The notes under the pieces: model-generated
The model's input: only the letters and a program-made list of their open reading frames with translations
Database searches by the model: none
What the model was told of the DNA's origin: nothing
Position numbers and translations under genes: made by a program
Assembly: GCA_023055505.1 (NCBI GenBank)
Contig: JALIRH010000040.1
Span: 315,001 to 379,000, forward strand
Source of the DNA: Callipepla californica brunnescens
Lineage: Eukaryota > Chordata > Aves > Galliformes > Odontophoridae
DNA length: 64,000 nt
Direction of reading: 5' to 3'
Shown: positions 43,430-56,100 of the stretch, in pieces
Position numbering within the stretch: the stretch's first letter is position 1
Layout: the number at the start of each line of letters is the position of its first letter

Positions 43430-46285
43430 CTCAGTTCACAAGATCCTTCTCCATCCTTTCCTTCCTTACTCCACATTTAAAGCAAGCCTCTGCTCCCCTC
43501 CAATACAGGCAGGAAGTTAGAAATGCAAAAGCCCAGCTCGAACTTAGACTGGCTACTGCAGTAAAGGAGAGCAAAAAATCCTTTTCCAAATATATTAACA
43601 GTAAAAGAACTAAGGAGCATTTCTCTCCTTTACTTGATGCGGCAGGGAATGTAACCACGGAGGATAAGGAAAAGGCTGAGGTTCTCAATGCCTTCTTCAC
43701 GTCTGTCTTTAATAGACAGATCAGTTAACCTCAGGATACTTTTCGCCCTGACCTGGAAGTCTGGGACGAAGCGCATCATACACCTCCTGTGATCCTAGCA
43801 GAGACAGTCAGAGACCTGCTCCTCCATCTGAACTGCCACAAGTCCATGGGACCAGATGGGATCCACCCAAGGGTGCTGAGGGAGCTGGCAGAGGTGATTG
43901 CCAAGCCGCCTTCTGCCATCTATCAGCATTCCTGGTCATCTGGAGAGGTCCCACAAGATTGGAGGCTTGCCAATGTGACTCCCTTCTACAAGAAAGACCG
44001 TAAGGAAGATCCGGGGAACTACAGGCCTGTCAGCCTGACCTCGCTATCAGGGAAAGTTATGGAGTGGTTGATCTTGAGGGAGATGACATGGCACGTGCAT
44101 GGCAACCAGGGGATCAGACCCAGCCAGCACGGGTTCACAAAGGGCAGCACGTGCTTTTCCAGCCTCATCTCCTTCTACGACTGGGTGACCAGACTGGTAG
44201 ATGAGGGAAAGGCTGTTGATGTAGTCTACCTGGACTTCAGCAGTCTTTGACACGGTCTCCCACGGTATTCTCCTGGAGAAACAGGCAGCCCGTGGTGTGG
44301 ACAGGTTCACGAGAATTGGTGAGAGGGCCGTGCCCAGTGGGTAGTGGTTAATGGAGTTAAGTCCAGCTGGAGTCCCATTACGAGTGGTGTCCCCCAAGGA
44401 TCGGTATTGGGGCCCATCTTGTTTAATATCTTTATTGATGACCTGGACGAGGGGATTGAGTGTACCCTCGGTAAGTTTGCAGATGACACCAAGCTGGGAG
44501 GATGTGTCGATGTGCCTGAGGGTAGGGCGGCCCTTCAGCGGGGTCGGGATAGGCTGAACAGCTGGGCTGAGCTCAATGGGACGAGGTTCAAGAAGGCCAA
44601 GTGCCGGGTGCTGCACTTCGGCCACGGTAACCCCATGCAATGCTATAGGCTTGGGGCAGAATGGCTTGAAGACTGTACAGAGGAAAAGGACCTGGGGGTG
44701 TTGGTTGATGCCCGGCTCAACATGAGCTGGCAGTGTGTCCAGGTGGCCAAGAAGGCCAATGGCATCCTGGCCTGTATTAGAAATAGTGTAGCCAGCAGGA
44801 GCAGGGAGGTGATCATCCCCCGGACTCAGCTCTGATGCGGCCGCACCTCGAGTACTGTGTTCAGTTTTGGGGCCCTCACTACAAGAAAGACATCGAGGCC
44901 CTGGAGCGTGTTCAGAGAAGGGCAACAAAACTGGTGAGGGGTCTGGAGCACAAGTCTTACGAGGAGCGGCTGAGGGAGCTGGGATTGTTTAGTCTGGAGA
45001 AAAGGAGGCTCAGAGGAGACCTCACTGCACTCTACCACTTCCTGAAGGGAGGCTGTGGTGAGGAGGGGTGTCACCGGTTTGTGGGCCGGTTCGGCCCGGT
45101 TCCGTGACAACTGAGGCAGGGGACCCACGGGCCCACACCCCGGACAAGGGGAAGGGGGAAAAGGAAAAGGGAGATGGGCCTAGAAACAAAACAGCGGCAA
45201 CGATCCGAGGCGGAAAGCTAGTTTACTAAATAAGATAGCAGAAAGTAAAATGACACAATATAATAGGAATTGAAGCTAATGAATCAAACAAAATGAGCAA
45301 GAGAGAGTGTCCGATAAACTGAAGGCCTTACGCTAATGCTGAAGGCGAGACGGCAGCGAGCACCCACTGCTGAATCGATCCCGAAGGAAAGAGAGCATCC
45401 CGTGACTGCAGACAGTTTTTATCTTTTCCCTCTGAGCGGAAAACACGTAAAAATACAAAGCATCCTAAAGTCCTCTGGGGAATGGAGTTCTCCCTCTCTT
45501 CTGAGACAGGCATACCCATAACTATCGATGACCCACAGAGCTGTAGCATTAACTCTCCAACTCCCAATACACCACATGATGTTATGATGTGGAATATCAA
45601 CAATACAACAAAAATCATAAAAACCATGTGTATGGGAACTGTTGAATCACGGCCTGAACCACTGATTGATCACCTGAGGCCAGCACTGAGTCAGCTGCAG
45701 GGGCACAAGTGAGTGTGATTGGAAGGGGTGGAGTTTGACTCCACCTCTCCCATGACCCCATTGAAGGGCTGACCACCACCAGGGAAGGATCTCTGGTTGG
45801 AGATCCCTCCCTAGTGCAGTTATCGGCAAGCCTCGACCGTCTCCAAAGTTGAGCCACTCTTTCCTCATTAACTATCTGTATACCATCTACTTAAGCCCAT
45901 CGAAAATATACCATCTTTGGCACCATTTCTTTTGGATGCTATTCTTGGGGGTTATTTGCCCTACACCATGACAAGGGGGTCGGCCTCTTCTCCCAGATAA
46001 CTAATGACAGAACGAGAGGGAATGGCCACAAGCTGTGCCGAGGAAGATTTAGATTAGATTTGAGGACCAATTTTTTTCTTTGAAAGAGTGGTCAGGCACT
46101 GGAATGGCCTGTCTAGGGAGGGGGTTGAGGCACCATCCCCAGTGCTGTTCAAGAAGCGCTTAGATGAGGTGCTAAGGGGATTTATTTAGTAGCATAGTGG
46201 GTAGGGATGGTGGTAGGAGGACGGTTGGACTAGATGATCTTGGAGGTCCTCTCCAACCTCACGTATCTATCAATCTATGAATCCT
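43430..46285 (+). mobile_element. CR1 LINE, block B, longer 5' part
   Basis: Same element as at 5712-8205 but with more of the reverse-transcriptase frame kept on the left (KSFSKYINSKRTKEHFSPLL; AEVLNAFFTSVFNRQ, about 43510-43725). It shares the frame breaks near 44245 and 44835 and the nested LTR. It is still 5'-truncated, and the exact left end is uncertain. Confidence 0.92.
45069..45973. mobile_element. Solo LTR nested in CR1, block B
   Basis: Copy of 6990-7894 with the same TGTCA/TGACA ends and AGGGG target duplication. Confidence 0.85.
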
Positions 46286-46638
46286 ACTATGTACGTTCCA
46301 GAGAATTCCTTGCTTTTACCCCCATATCCTGAAGTAAGCCCTCTCAGGCACGTGCTTTCTCTTACAATAGCTCCATTTCTTTCTTTTATGGAACTTTGGG
46401 CTGACTCAAGTGCAGGAAAAACAGAAGCTGGAACTCATTACCTCCTCTGCCCCACATTCCCAAGTTACTGCAATGCAGCAGCCTACGCTGTGCGTGCACT
46501 GCACTCCATCAGAGCACATTCCCCTGCAGGTACTCCCTTGCCCCTGCACATGCCAGACCCATAAGTACACTACCACAGCAGAACATTCTCCTTCGCTAAT
46601 CAAGACCTCAAATTTACATTGACCACCTCATTTAAAAG

Positions 46639-46690
46639 CATTCTAGAAATAAAATATTTCATTCTAGAAACAATATTTCATTCTAGAAAC
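46639..46690. repeat. Tandem expansion around ATTCTAGAAA, block B only
   Basis: Two extra units of about 20 bp (TTTCATTCTAGAAACAA type) compared with block A near 8560. Confidence 0.85.
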
Positions 46691-46913
46691 AAAGAATTTC
46701 AACTCACCACTCTTTACATTATTAAGATCTCAATTAGAATTCTTGGAAGGAGAATGAATCTGACCGGACCACCTGTAACGTAACGCTCTCACTGACACAC
46801 ACCGTGACTGAGAAACACAGTTCAAGTCTTAAAGACTACTACCAATTCATTTTTGATGTGTCACGACGCTGACTGCCTTCACAAATTTACTCACACTCCT
46901 GAATTCAATGTAC

Positions 46914-47091
46914 CTGATGTGGCTGAAGGTCACAGATGACCGTATTAATATTGTTCAAGATTTCATCAATGCAAGGCATCACTTCTCCCACCCGAACCTG
47001 AACAAAATGTCGGCGGCACTTCTGTGCTATTTTTATCAAGGTATCACAAGCTGTACCTCACAAGCCATATCCTGGACTCCATCGTGGGTTT
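46914..47091 (-). pseudogene. XPO1: XPO1 pseudogene exon with 14-bp duplication, block B
   Basis: Copy of 8795-8972; the duplication lies at about 47044-47065. Confidence 0.93.
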
Positions 47092-47205
47092 CTAAATTAA
47101 ATCACATCAGTTACTGCTTTCTATTTCCCCCAGACATGCACATATACTGCGCATAATTTGTTTTTCATTCAGAAAGTCAGAACAGCAAGTGAAAGAGATG
47201 GTCAC

Positions 47206-47362
47206 CATGCAGAAACTCAAAGAACTTGCTGACTGCTGTCTTCAAAAACTCCCAGTGAGCTCTCAAAAAACGTGGGTATTGGCCTACTATGTACGTTCTG
47301 TTGGATGCAATAGTGGCTTTATTGTCTGTTCCTCTCTTTTGTTCACAGAGCCCTTGGGGATC
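47206..47362 (-). pseudogene. XPO1: XPO1 pseudogene exon ([13 protein letters not shown]), block B
   Basis: Copy of 9087-9243; open. Confidence 0.92.
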
Positions 47363-47936
47363 CTACAATATAACATACGATTAGTTTTCTCCCAAGTTCA
47401 CAGACCGGATGAGCAGTATAGAGGCTAAAATAAGCGGCAGTAACCATACAGGAAAGTAGTTGCCATTCTCAAGCTCAAAGCCAAAATATTTTAAGGAAAA
47501 AAAAAAAAAAAAAAGAACAAACCAACCAACTGCCCCAGTTTAGGATCAGGACAGTTCCATAAGTTTCAACCAAACCAAGAACACCGCGTTTTCAGTCACG
47601 CGATTTAGGTGCAACTAATAACTGCCGCAGGGCAGACTGCAGCAACCCAAAGTGCTGAGTACTGAGCAACCAGCTGATAAACATACAGGTGTTACACAGC
47701 AAGCAGGGGAAACTAACTCCTCTCTGCCTATGGCATCACAATGACACATTTCACTTCTGTAGGCAACGTCTTCTTCCCATGCTCTTTCCACACACACTTA
47801 CTAAAACTTCAGCAGCAGAAGAGAAGGTGCTAGCTGGTTCAAAGCAACGCACGTTACTTTGCCTCGTTAAGGTTACTCTTACTTCATTAGTGCTTCCTTC
47901 CTGTGTCTGTGGCATTCCTAAAGCAAAATCTTTCAT

Positions 47937-48008
47937 CATAAGCCAAATTTTCTCTCCAAAATTTTCACAGTGAAAAGGCTGTATGGATTCAGGCCTTTTT
48001 TGTGACTG
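47937..48008. repeat. Right arm of long-range inverted repeat, block B
   Basis: Copy of 9822-9893; reverse complement of 39837-39912. Confidence 0.85.
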
Positions 48009-48181
48009 AGGAATTCATCAGCCTAAAATTCAGAATATGACATTCCTCATTCAATTATTCTCATCAACGTTTGCTATACAGGGTAGCTCACTGAAGAACA
48101 CAGAGCAGGATCTTTTGAAGCTCAATTTCTTGAGCATGAATTACAAAGCTCAACAAAGCTGTCAGTCTTGTGCCATGGTAC

Positions 48182-48358
48182 CTTCATTCCTGTCACAAGG
48201 GATCTTTTTTCATCCTCTTCATGCATCACCCGCTGACTGAGCCTATTGCCCAACAGAGCACATTCAGGTTTCCCAGGAGCAGTCCGTCCCATGCACTTCT
48301 TGCAAAGCTTTTCAGCCATTATTCGTTCTGTGTCTGCACAGCCCAGATGTGTAAGATA
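48182..48358 (-). pseudogene. XPO1: XPO1 pseudogene exon (YLTHL / MHEEDEKR), block B
   Basis: Copy of 10067-10243, with the same internal frame changes. Confidence 0.9.
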
Positions 48359-48437
48359 CTGAAAGACAATTAACAATAACAGTAAGCAGGCATATTTTTT
48401 TAAGCAACAAACTGGATCGCATCTCTATTAAGCTGAA

Positions 48438-48985
48438 TAATTCTAAGAGAGACAAAATCAAAATGCCAAACGCAACGGTTCTTTTGTGAACTTGTGACAG
48501 AGGAAGCTAAAGACTTAAACCCAGATCTGCTAGGATTGTATGACACGAGAGAGAATGACCTTGTGTATCAGACAGATCAGTAAAGTTACTAAGTTCACTT
48601 AATAACGTGTACGTATTCATGAGCTGTTGGCAATATGGATCTGGCTAGCTCTGAGGGACATCACACTGCATTTAGCAATTTTCCTCTTTTCGTTATTTCA
48701 GTGCCGTTACCTCTGCTGGTTTTAGTGAACCACCGTTACAATGGAGATGGTTCTCCTGAACTACACCAGGTGAGAAGCTTCAGCTTTAACAGCTCAGACA
48801 ATTCCATCAGCCCCTGAAATGATTGGGGCCGCTAATGGAAGCCAAATTCAAAATCTCACCAAACTGAGAGCAGCATTAGGGTCAGATTCAGCAATGGATT
48901 TTTACAGTGCCACTTTTCCTGTCACTCCATACACTGGATCTGGAAACATCGCTAAGGCTGAGAATATGCTGAAGCAGTTTCAGTA
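48438..48985 (+). other. 548-bp segment present only in block B, with coding-like text
   Basis: Within an XPO1 intron, on the opposite strand. A frame from 48819 to 49004 reads IGAANGSQIQNLTKLRAALG and KAENMLKQFQYSKEEF, then stops; a second stretch at 48690-48770 ends at a possible donor (CACCAG|gtgaga). The amino-acid text looks protein-like but I do not recognise the gene. The frame runs across the right edge of the segment (repeat of CAGTA), which suggests that A lost it rather than that B gained it. Confidence 0.5.
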
Positions 48986-49327
48986 CAGTAAGGAGGAGTT
49001 TTAATATTAAAAATATAGAGATCAGAATAAATCTACTGTTAACTATACTGCACAAGTACGGCAGTGAGAACACACGAGCACAGCAGTGAGAATACAAAAA
49101 TGTGCATTTTACGTTCATAAAGCCGTTAACAAACACTCAGTGCTCCCTTCCCCTGTTTGCGTTTAAAAGAAGAATGTTCTCACTGAAGTCTCATGAACTG
49201 ACCCTACAGCTGAGAGATGCGATGACTTTCAGATTCCCCTCCTCCCCTGCCCCCCACGTAACCCTGCTGCACACATGCTCCTGGTGCAGCCGCACAGACC
49301 TACAGGACAGCAGTTCTCACCACTTAC

Positions 49328-49465
49328 CCAATGCTTCTCTCATATTTCTATAGAAGGTTATGGAATCTGCATCCTTCATGAGTTCTCGTACTACGTCCCC
49401 TGGATCATTTCCACCACGAGCACTCCTTCAGGTTTAGCAATACCGCCAACCATCAGCGATCGAAC
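49328..49465 (-). pseudogene. XPO1: XPO1 pseudogene exon (MAKPE / MKDTDS), block B
   Basis: Copy of 10665-10802, with the same frameshift. Confidence 0.92.
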
Positions 49466-50270
49466 CTAAACGTTACAAAGGGGAGCTCCAACTGGACTGC
49501 ACCGTGACGTGAAAATAAAGGTGTGTGTCCTGCACTTCCTCAGGCCATCTCATACACAAGCAAACGGGAAGGACAAATTCTGAAGGGATACGCTAACTAA
49601 AAACCCATTCAGAGTACAGCTGATCTCTATCTCTGCAAGAATCAGAGTTATTTAAAACAAGTATCATACAGTCCAGAGCTTCAGAAGATGTATGTCTTAA
49701 AGATCTTTTCAACACAAGCACGTTTTCTCCTCAAACACCTGCCCTTTAATTGGCACTGCAGCTCTTATACAACTGAGTCTGTAACAACACATCTGTTTTT
49801 AATGCTACGGTAAACTGCCTTGTTTTTTAAGTCTCATTCCTGAGGAGAAAACACAACTCCTCCAGACCAAGTCATCGAATAAAATATCAAGTTATCCTCC
49901 TTCTCTGAACAGCAGTCAGCTCCATCTGCATGAACCCCGGTACGATCCACACTGGAAACCATTACTTACAGAAACTGGTAGCAAGATTTAGCAGATCTAC
50001 TACACAAATCCTAGACAGCAATTCTATTACAAAGTTACCAAGAAGCTTCTGAGCTGCTCACATGGGAGAAAATAGGTTTGGTACATTTAAATAAACCATA
50101 CAGATGCGTATTCTTTTCTTTGATGTTTATAAGCGGGACTATTCATAGTGCACTGAATCAATTCCCAATTACCCAAAGTAAGGGAAGCTCTCTGAAGTCA
50201 CACAGAGAAGCCTCTGAATTTAGGAGCAGTGTCCAAACTTGCACAGTATTTGTACTGAAGCGTGGATTAC

Positions 50271-50467
50271 CTTGGATAATACAGGCAAACAAAGCTGTCT
50301 CCTTGGAGGAACATCAAAGCGCTGACTTCCAGAAAGCAGTGGAGAAGCAGATGGTGAGAACGGACTTTCCCTGCAGAGCTCAGCAGTAAAGGATTCCAAT
50401 GTTCAAGACAAATCTGGAAAACTTCAGTTTCTTCTACTTCCAATACCAGTAACAGATAATGAAGAGC
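50271..50467 (-). pseudogene. XPO1: XPO1 pseudogene exon (EETEVF), block B
   Basis: Copy of 11608-11804, with the same one-base deletion after the WNPL codons. Confidence 0.92.
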
Positions 50468-50773
50468 CTGGAAAAGTGTTTCAAGCATCTCTTTACTAAT
50501 TGCTTTGAACACGGAAGTAGATTGAGAGCATATCACTTCAAGTTTTGCTATCCTAACACTGATAAAATGCTGAATGAGAGTACAATCCGTTAACAAGGTA
50601 CAGTAACACTGCAGGGACGTTTACTGCTCAAAGTTACGAGCAACGGAGCACCTGAACAAAGCACAGCACCACGTCAGCCGATGTTCTTTGGAAAGCGAGC
50701 ACCAAATCTTAAGCAGACTAGCCTAAAGATATCTAAAAAAGAAATCCAACAGCCAAATTCGTCCCTTTCTGTA

Positions 50774-51336
50774 TGTCAACGGTTTACCGGGCTGGATCGG
50801 CCCGGTTCTGCGACAATTGGTGCGGGGGACCCACGGACCCACGGCCCAGGAAAGGGGAAGGGGGAAAGGGAAAAGGGAGACGGGCCTAGGAACAAAACAG
50901 CGGCAACGATCTGAGGAGGAAAGCTAATTTACTAAAGAAGATCTCAGAAAGCAAAATAACACAATAGAATACAACATAATTGGAATTGAAGCTAATGAAT
51001 CAGACAAAATGAGCAAGAGAATGTCTGATAAACCGAAGGCCTTACGCTAACGCTGAAGGCGAGACGGCAGCGAGCACCCACTGCCGAGTGATCCCAAAGG
51101 AAAGAGAGCGTCCCGTGACCGCAGACAGTTTTGATCTTTCCCTCTGAGCGGAAACACGGAGCAATGCAAAGCATCGCACAGTGCTCTGAGGAATGGAGTT
51201 CTTCTTCTCTTCTGAGACAGGCACACCCAGAACTATCAATGACCCACGGAGCTGGAGCATTAACTCTCCAACTCCCAGCGCACCACATGACGTCATGATG
51301 TGGAATACCAATACCAAAAATCACAAAGCCATGGCA
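50774..51336. mobile_element. Solo LTR (563 bp), block B
   Basis: Copy of 12111-12673 with the same ends and CTGTA target duplication. Confidence 0.87.
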
Positions 51337-52219
51337 CTGTATTATCAGAATTGCACCCACCCTCTGAGCTTCTACAAGACGGTTTCTTTTAGATCCTTCC
51401 AAAGAAACAACCCTTAAATGCTCGTTTTAAGGACTGCTATTCTCAATACTTACTGCTGCTCTGCTTTCCAAACCCTCTGGGAATCTGGAAGAAAACCTTC
51501 CAAAACCACACTGCTTATCTGCATCCAGTGCAAGACATCTACAAGAACATTTTCACCGTTCCCGACTGAACAGCCGCCGTGCAGACTGAGAAGTTCTGAG
51601 CCTGCCACGGAACCAAACAGAACGGAGCGATCTATAAAGTACATTTTGCTTCCATAGCTAAGACACTCAGAAATTCAAAGCACTCCAGGCAGAAGGCAGA
51701 CTGGACATCTCTAGCTGAGATCCCTCCCTGACACGGATTCAAAACCACCTTCACACTATTCCCACACACATCCACTTCTGTCAGCAGTTTCACTTTCAAT
51801 AGCTTATCTAGCTTCTTCCACTAGTCTAGAAGACTGCAATGAACCCACACAGCAATTCCAGAAGATCAGCTACACGCAGAGTAGGAATAGCCAGATCAGA
51901 CCTGCACAGCTCCTTTGAGAAGGCTTTTTTACCCACACTGTCATCTGTTACACTGTGAGTTACAGCAGTGACACCTGCAGCAATTTGAAGCCACTCGAAC
52001 AAATTCTGTGGAACATTTCAACATCCTAAATGGTTCAGAGCTGAGTTTTGCAGATGTCCATTTAAAGATGCCAGTTTTAACTATCGTGATGTAATAGAAT
52101 TGTAATAGAGCCAGAATTTGCTATGTGCAAAGGGCTACCGGGAGAAGGAATGCGTTGCCAGCATCAGATGGAAAGCGACAAGAATCCAGATCCCTTACAA
52201 GTGCTAGGGGAATAAAAGA
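51337..52219. other. Sequence between solo LTR and SGF29 promoter, block B
   Basis: Copy of 12674-13556. Apart from the weak exon-like minus-strand frame (block A 13167-13349), nothing is recognised. Confidence 0.5.
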
Positions 52220-52569
52220 GTGCGCCGCGCGGCCCCGGAATCCTGCCCCGCCCCTTCCCCGCTGCCGCTGCCCCTGCCCCTGCCCGGCCCCACGGCTCCG
52301 CCCCCACAGCTCACAGTGCCGTTCCGTACAGCCGCCGCCGCCGCCGCTCCAACGCGCGGTTTCCGCGGTTCCCACGGCAGCGGAGCCGCCGCTGCCGCCG
52401 CCGCTCCAACTCGCGGTTTCCGCGGTTCCCGCGGCGCCGCCGCCGCCATAGCACTCCACCGCTCCGTTCATCTGCGGGGGGGGGGGACTTCCGTTTCCGG
52501 CTTCAGGGACCGGCGCACGCGTAGTGCTATTGCCAGAGCCGCGCGCAGTGGGGGTGGGGTTGTTCGGCC
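52220..52569 (+). promoter_or_regulatory. SGF29: CpG-rich SGF29 promoter / 5' UTR, block B, expanded
   Basis: Copy of 13557-13845 carrying about 60 bp more: the segment with CGCGGTTTCCGCGGTTCCC occurs twice (about 52355 and 52412) instead of once, separated by GCCGCCGCTG triplets. Confidence 0.7.
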
Positions 52570-52644
52570 ATGGCGTTGGCGGGAGGGAGGTCGCGCAACG
52601 TGGAGCTCCTGGCGGAGCTACAGCGGCTGCTCGCGCACACGCAG
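52570..52644 (+). CDS. SGF29: SGF29 coding exon 1, block B
   Basis: Same coding text as 13846-13920 (MALAGGRSRNVELLAELQRL), with the same start context and donor CAG|gtgggg. Confidence 0.85.
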
Positions 52645-52943
52645 GTGGGGGAGGGGAAAGGGGGGGGAGTGGGGTGGCGGAGGGAGAAGGGGGGAATAGG
52701 GTGTGGGTGGGTGGGGTGGGGCGGAGTTGGGTGGGGGCCGGGGATGTGGGGCAGGGGTTGGAGCTAAGGGGGCTCGGTACTCGGTTCTAAGTCCGGGTGC
52801 TCAGTTATGGGTCTGGGGGCTCTGTTATGGGGCTGGGGCTGCAGATGTGGGGTCGGGGTTCTGGGGCTGGGGTCGAGGTTCTGGGTCCGGGGCCGTCGAT
52901 GTGGGGAGGGCATATGGGGCTGAGGCCGCTACTCCCCCCGCAG

Positions 52944-53017
52944 GAGGAGCGCTCCAGCAGCGAGCACAAGCTCATCGACATCCAGAAAACCCACGGGAGG
53001 ATGCAGCCCGAGAACAA
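52944..53017 (+). CDS. SGF29: SGF29 coding exon 2, block B
   Basis: Same as 14220-14293, with acceptor ccccgcag and weak donor gtcagc. The rest of the gene is not found to the window end, where minisatellite continues. Whether central and 3' exons lie beyond 64000 cannot be seen; if so, this copy could be the working gene. Confidence 0.85.
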
Positions 53018-53069
53018 GTCAGCGCGGGGACCCCGAAACGGGCGGGGAGGGCAAAAGGGGCGGTGTTAC

Positions 53070-53075
53070 AATAAA
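53070..53075 (+). terminator. Possible polyadenylation signal AATAAA, block B
   Basis: Copy of 14346-14351, followed by the same GT-rich text. Confidence 0.35.
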
Positions 53076-53149
53076 AAGGGTGGGGATCAGCCCATCCTCA
53101 TTGGTGGGTTTTTATGAAGGGGCGGGGAATACAACAGGGGTGGGGGGAA

Positions 53150-56100
53150 ACAGCAGCCCCACTGCTTCCCCATAGCCACCTCATAGGTGCCCCACTGCTG
53201 CCCCAAGGCCTTCCAATAGCCTCCTCATAGCTGCGCCATAGCTGCCTCACTGATGCCCCATACCTGCCCTATGGCTTCCACACTGCTGCCCTACAGCTGC
53301 CCAATAGCCTCCCCATGGCCTCCTAATAGCTGCCCCATAGCTGCCCTGTGGCTGCCTCATAGTCGCCCAATAGCTGCGCCACTGCTGCCCCATAGCAGCT
53401 TCACTGCTGCCCCATAGCTTCCTCACTGCTGTCCCATAGCTGCCCCATAGCCTCCCCATAGCCTCTTCATAGCTGCCCCACTGCTGTGCCATAGCTGCCT
53501 CAATGCTGCCCCATAACTGCGCCATGTCTACCTCACTACTGCCCCATAGCTGCCTTATAGCTGCCCCATAGCCTCCCAATAGCTTCCTCATAGCCACCCC
53601 ATAGCTGCCCCATAGCTGCCTCACTGCTGCCCCATAGCGGCCCCATAGCTGCCTCACTGCTGCCCCATAACTGCCTCATGGCTTCTTCAGTGCTGCCCCA
53701 TAGCTGCCCAATAGCCTCTTTATAGCTGCCTCATAGCTACCCCATTGCTGCCCCATGGTTACATCCCTGCTGCCCCTTAGCTGCCACATAGCTGCCCAAC
53801 TGTTGCCCCATAGCCGCCCCATAGCTAACTCACTGCTGCCCCATAGCCTCCCCATAGCTAACTCACTGGTGCCCCACTGCTACGCCATAACTGCCCCACT
53901 CATGCCCCAAAGCCGCCCCATGTCTACCCCGTAGGCTCCCCATATCCTCCTTATAGCTGCCCCACTGCTGCCCCATAGCTGCCCCACTCTTGCTCCATAG
54001 CTGCCCCACTTCTGCCCCGTAGCTGCCCCACTACTTCCCCTTAGCCTCCCCATAGCCAACTCATTGCTGCCCTACTGTTGCCCCATAGATGCCCCACTGC
54101 TGCCCCATAGCCTCCCCATAGCTTCCTCTTAGCTTCCCCATATATTCCCCACTGCTGCCCCATAGCTCCTACGTGGCTGCCTCATAGCTGCTCCATTGAT
54201 GCCCCATAGCCTCCTTATAGCCTCCTTATAGCTGCCCTACCGCTGCCCCATAGCTTTTTCATAACTGCTCAATAGCTGCCGCACTGCTGCCCCATAACTG
54301 CCCCACTGTTGCCTCACTGTAGTCCCATATCTGCCACATAGTTGCCGCACTGCTGCCCCATCACTGCCCCAATTTTGCCCAATAGCTGCCCCACGACTAT
54401 CCCACAGCCTCCCCATAGCTTCCTCATAGCTGCCCCATAGCTGCCTCATTGCTACCCCATAACTGCCCCATGTGTGCCTCACTGCTGCCCCATAGCTTCC
54501 TTATAGCTGCCCCATAGCCTCCCAATAGCCTCCTCATAGCTACCCCACTGCTGCCCCATAGCTGCATTACTGCAGCCACATAGCTGCCTCATAGCTGCCC
54601 GACTACTGCCCCATAGCCGCCCCATAGTTAACTCCCTGCTGCCCCATAGCCTACCCATAGCCACCACATAGCTGCCCCACTCTTGCCCCATAGCTGCCCC
54701 ACTGCTGCCCCATAGCTGCCTCACTGCTGCCCATTGCCGCCCCACTACTGCCCCATAGCCGCCTCATAGGCTTCTCTCAGCTGCCCCATAGCTGCCCCAC
54801 TACTGCCTAATAGCGGCCCCATAGCTGCCTCACTCTTGCCCCACTGCTTCCCCATAGCCTCCTCATAGCTGCCCCAGTGCTGCCCCATAGCTGCCCCACT
54901 GCTGCCCTATAGCTCTCTCGTAGCTGCCCACTGTTGCCCCATAGCCTTCCAATAGCCTCCTCATCGCTGCCCCATAGCTGCCTCATTGCTGCCCCAGAAC
55001 TGCCCCATGGCTGCCTCACTTTTGCCCCATAGCTGCCCCACTTCTGCCCAATAGCTACCCCACTACTATCCTACAGCCTCCCCATAGCTAACTCATAGAT
55101 GCACCTCTCTTTCCCCGTAGCTGCCCCACTTCTGGCCCCTAGCTTCCCCGTAGATTCCTCATAGCTTCCCCATAGCTTCCTCACTGCTGCCCCATAGCTG
55201 CCCAATAGCCTCCCTATAGCCTTCTCATAGCTACCCAACTGCTGCCCCATAGCCGCCCCATAGCTAACTCACTGCTGCCCCATATCCTCCCCATAGCCAC
55301 CTCATAGCTGCCCCACTGCTGCCCCATGGCCTCCCCATAGCATCCTCTTAGCTGCTTCATAGCTTCCTCACTGCTGCCCCATAACTGCCCCATGGCTGCT
55401 TCAGAGCTGCCCCATAGCTGCCCTATAGCCTCCCTATAGCCTACTCATGGCTACCCCATTGTTGCCCCACGGCTACATCCCTGCTACCCCTTAGCTGCCA
55501 CATAGCTGCCTCCTAGCTGCCCCACTGCTGCCCCATAGCCACCCCATAGCTAACTCACTGCTGCCCCATAGCCTCCCAGTACCCACCTCATAGCTGGCCC
55601 ACTACTGCCCCATAGCTGCCCCACTGCTGCCCCATAGCTTCCCCATATCCTGCTCATAGCTGCCCCACTGCTGCCCCATTGCTGTCTCACTGCTTCCTTA
55701 TTGCTGCCCCACTGCTGCATCACTACTGCCCCATAGCTGCCCCACAGACTCCTCATAGCCTCCTCATAGCTGGCCCATAGCTCCCCCAATGCTGTTCCAT
55801 AGATGCCCCAATACTGCCCATTTGATGCCCCGCTACTGCCCCATAGTCAACCCATAGCAGCCCCACTGCTGCCCCATAACTGCCCCATGGCTGCTTCAGT
55901 GCTGCCCCATAGCAGCACCACTGCTGCCTCAGTGCTTTCCCATGGCTGCCACACTGCTTCCCTACAGCTGCTCCATAGTGTCCCCATAGCCTCCTCATAG
56001 CTGCCCACTGCTCCCCCATAGCTGCCCCACTCTTGCCCCAAAGCCGCCCTATATATGCCCCATAGGCTCCCCGTATCCTGCTAATACCTGTCCCACTGCT

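Larger units (their letters stand above)
40576..50467 (-). pseudogene. XPO1: XPO1 partial unprocessed pseudogene, block B
   Basis: Nine exons on the minus strand: 50271-50467, 49328-49465, 48182-48358, 47206-47362, 46914-47091, 43170-43304, 42662-42845, 41157-41263, 40576-40770. It shares every disabling change of block A (one-base deletions in the first two exons, frame changes in the third, the 14-bp duplication) but retains the exon at 43170-43304 that A has lost. It covers the same central part of exportin-1 and lacks both ends. Shared lesions place inactivation before the block duplication. Confidence 0.93.
37457..53150. repeat. Segmental duplication, block B
   Basis: Second copy of the 1-14430 block, complete at its left edge, where it follows degenerate TTAGGG. 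It keeps 631 bp (43160-43790) and 548 bp (48438-48985) that block A lacks, about 40 bp of tandem expansion near 46640-46690, and about 60 bp of extra promoter. Confidence 0.95.
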
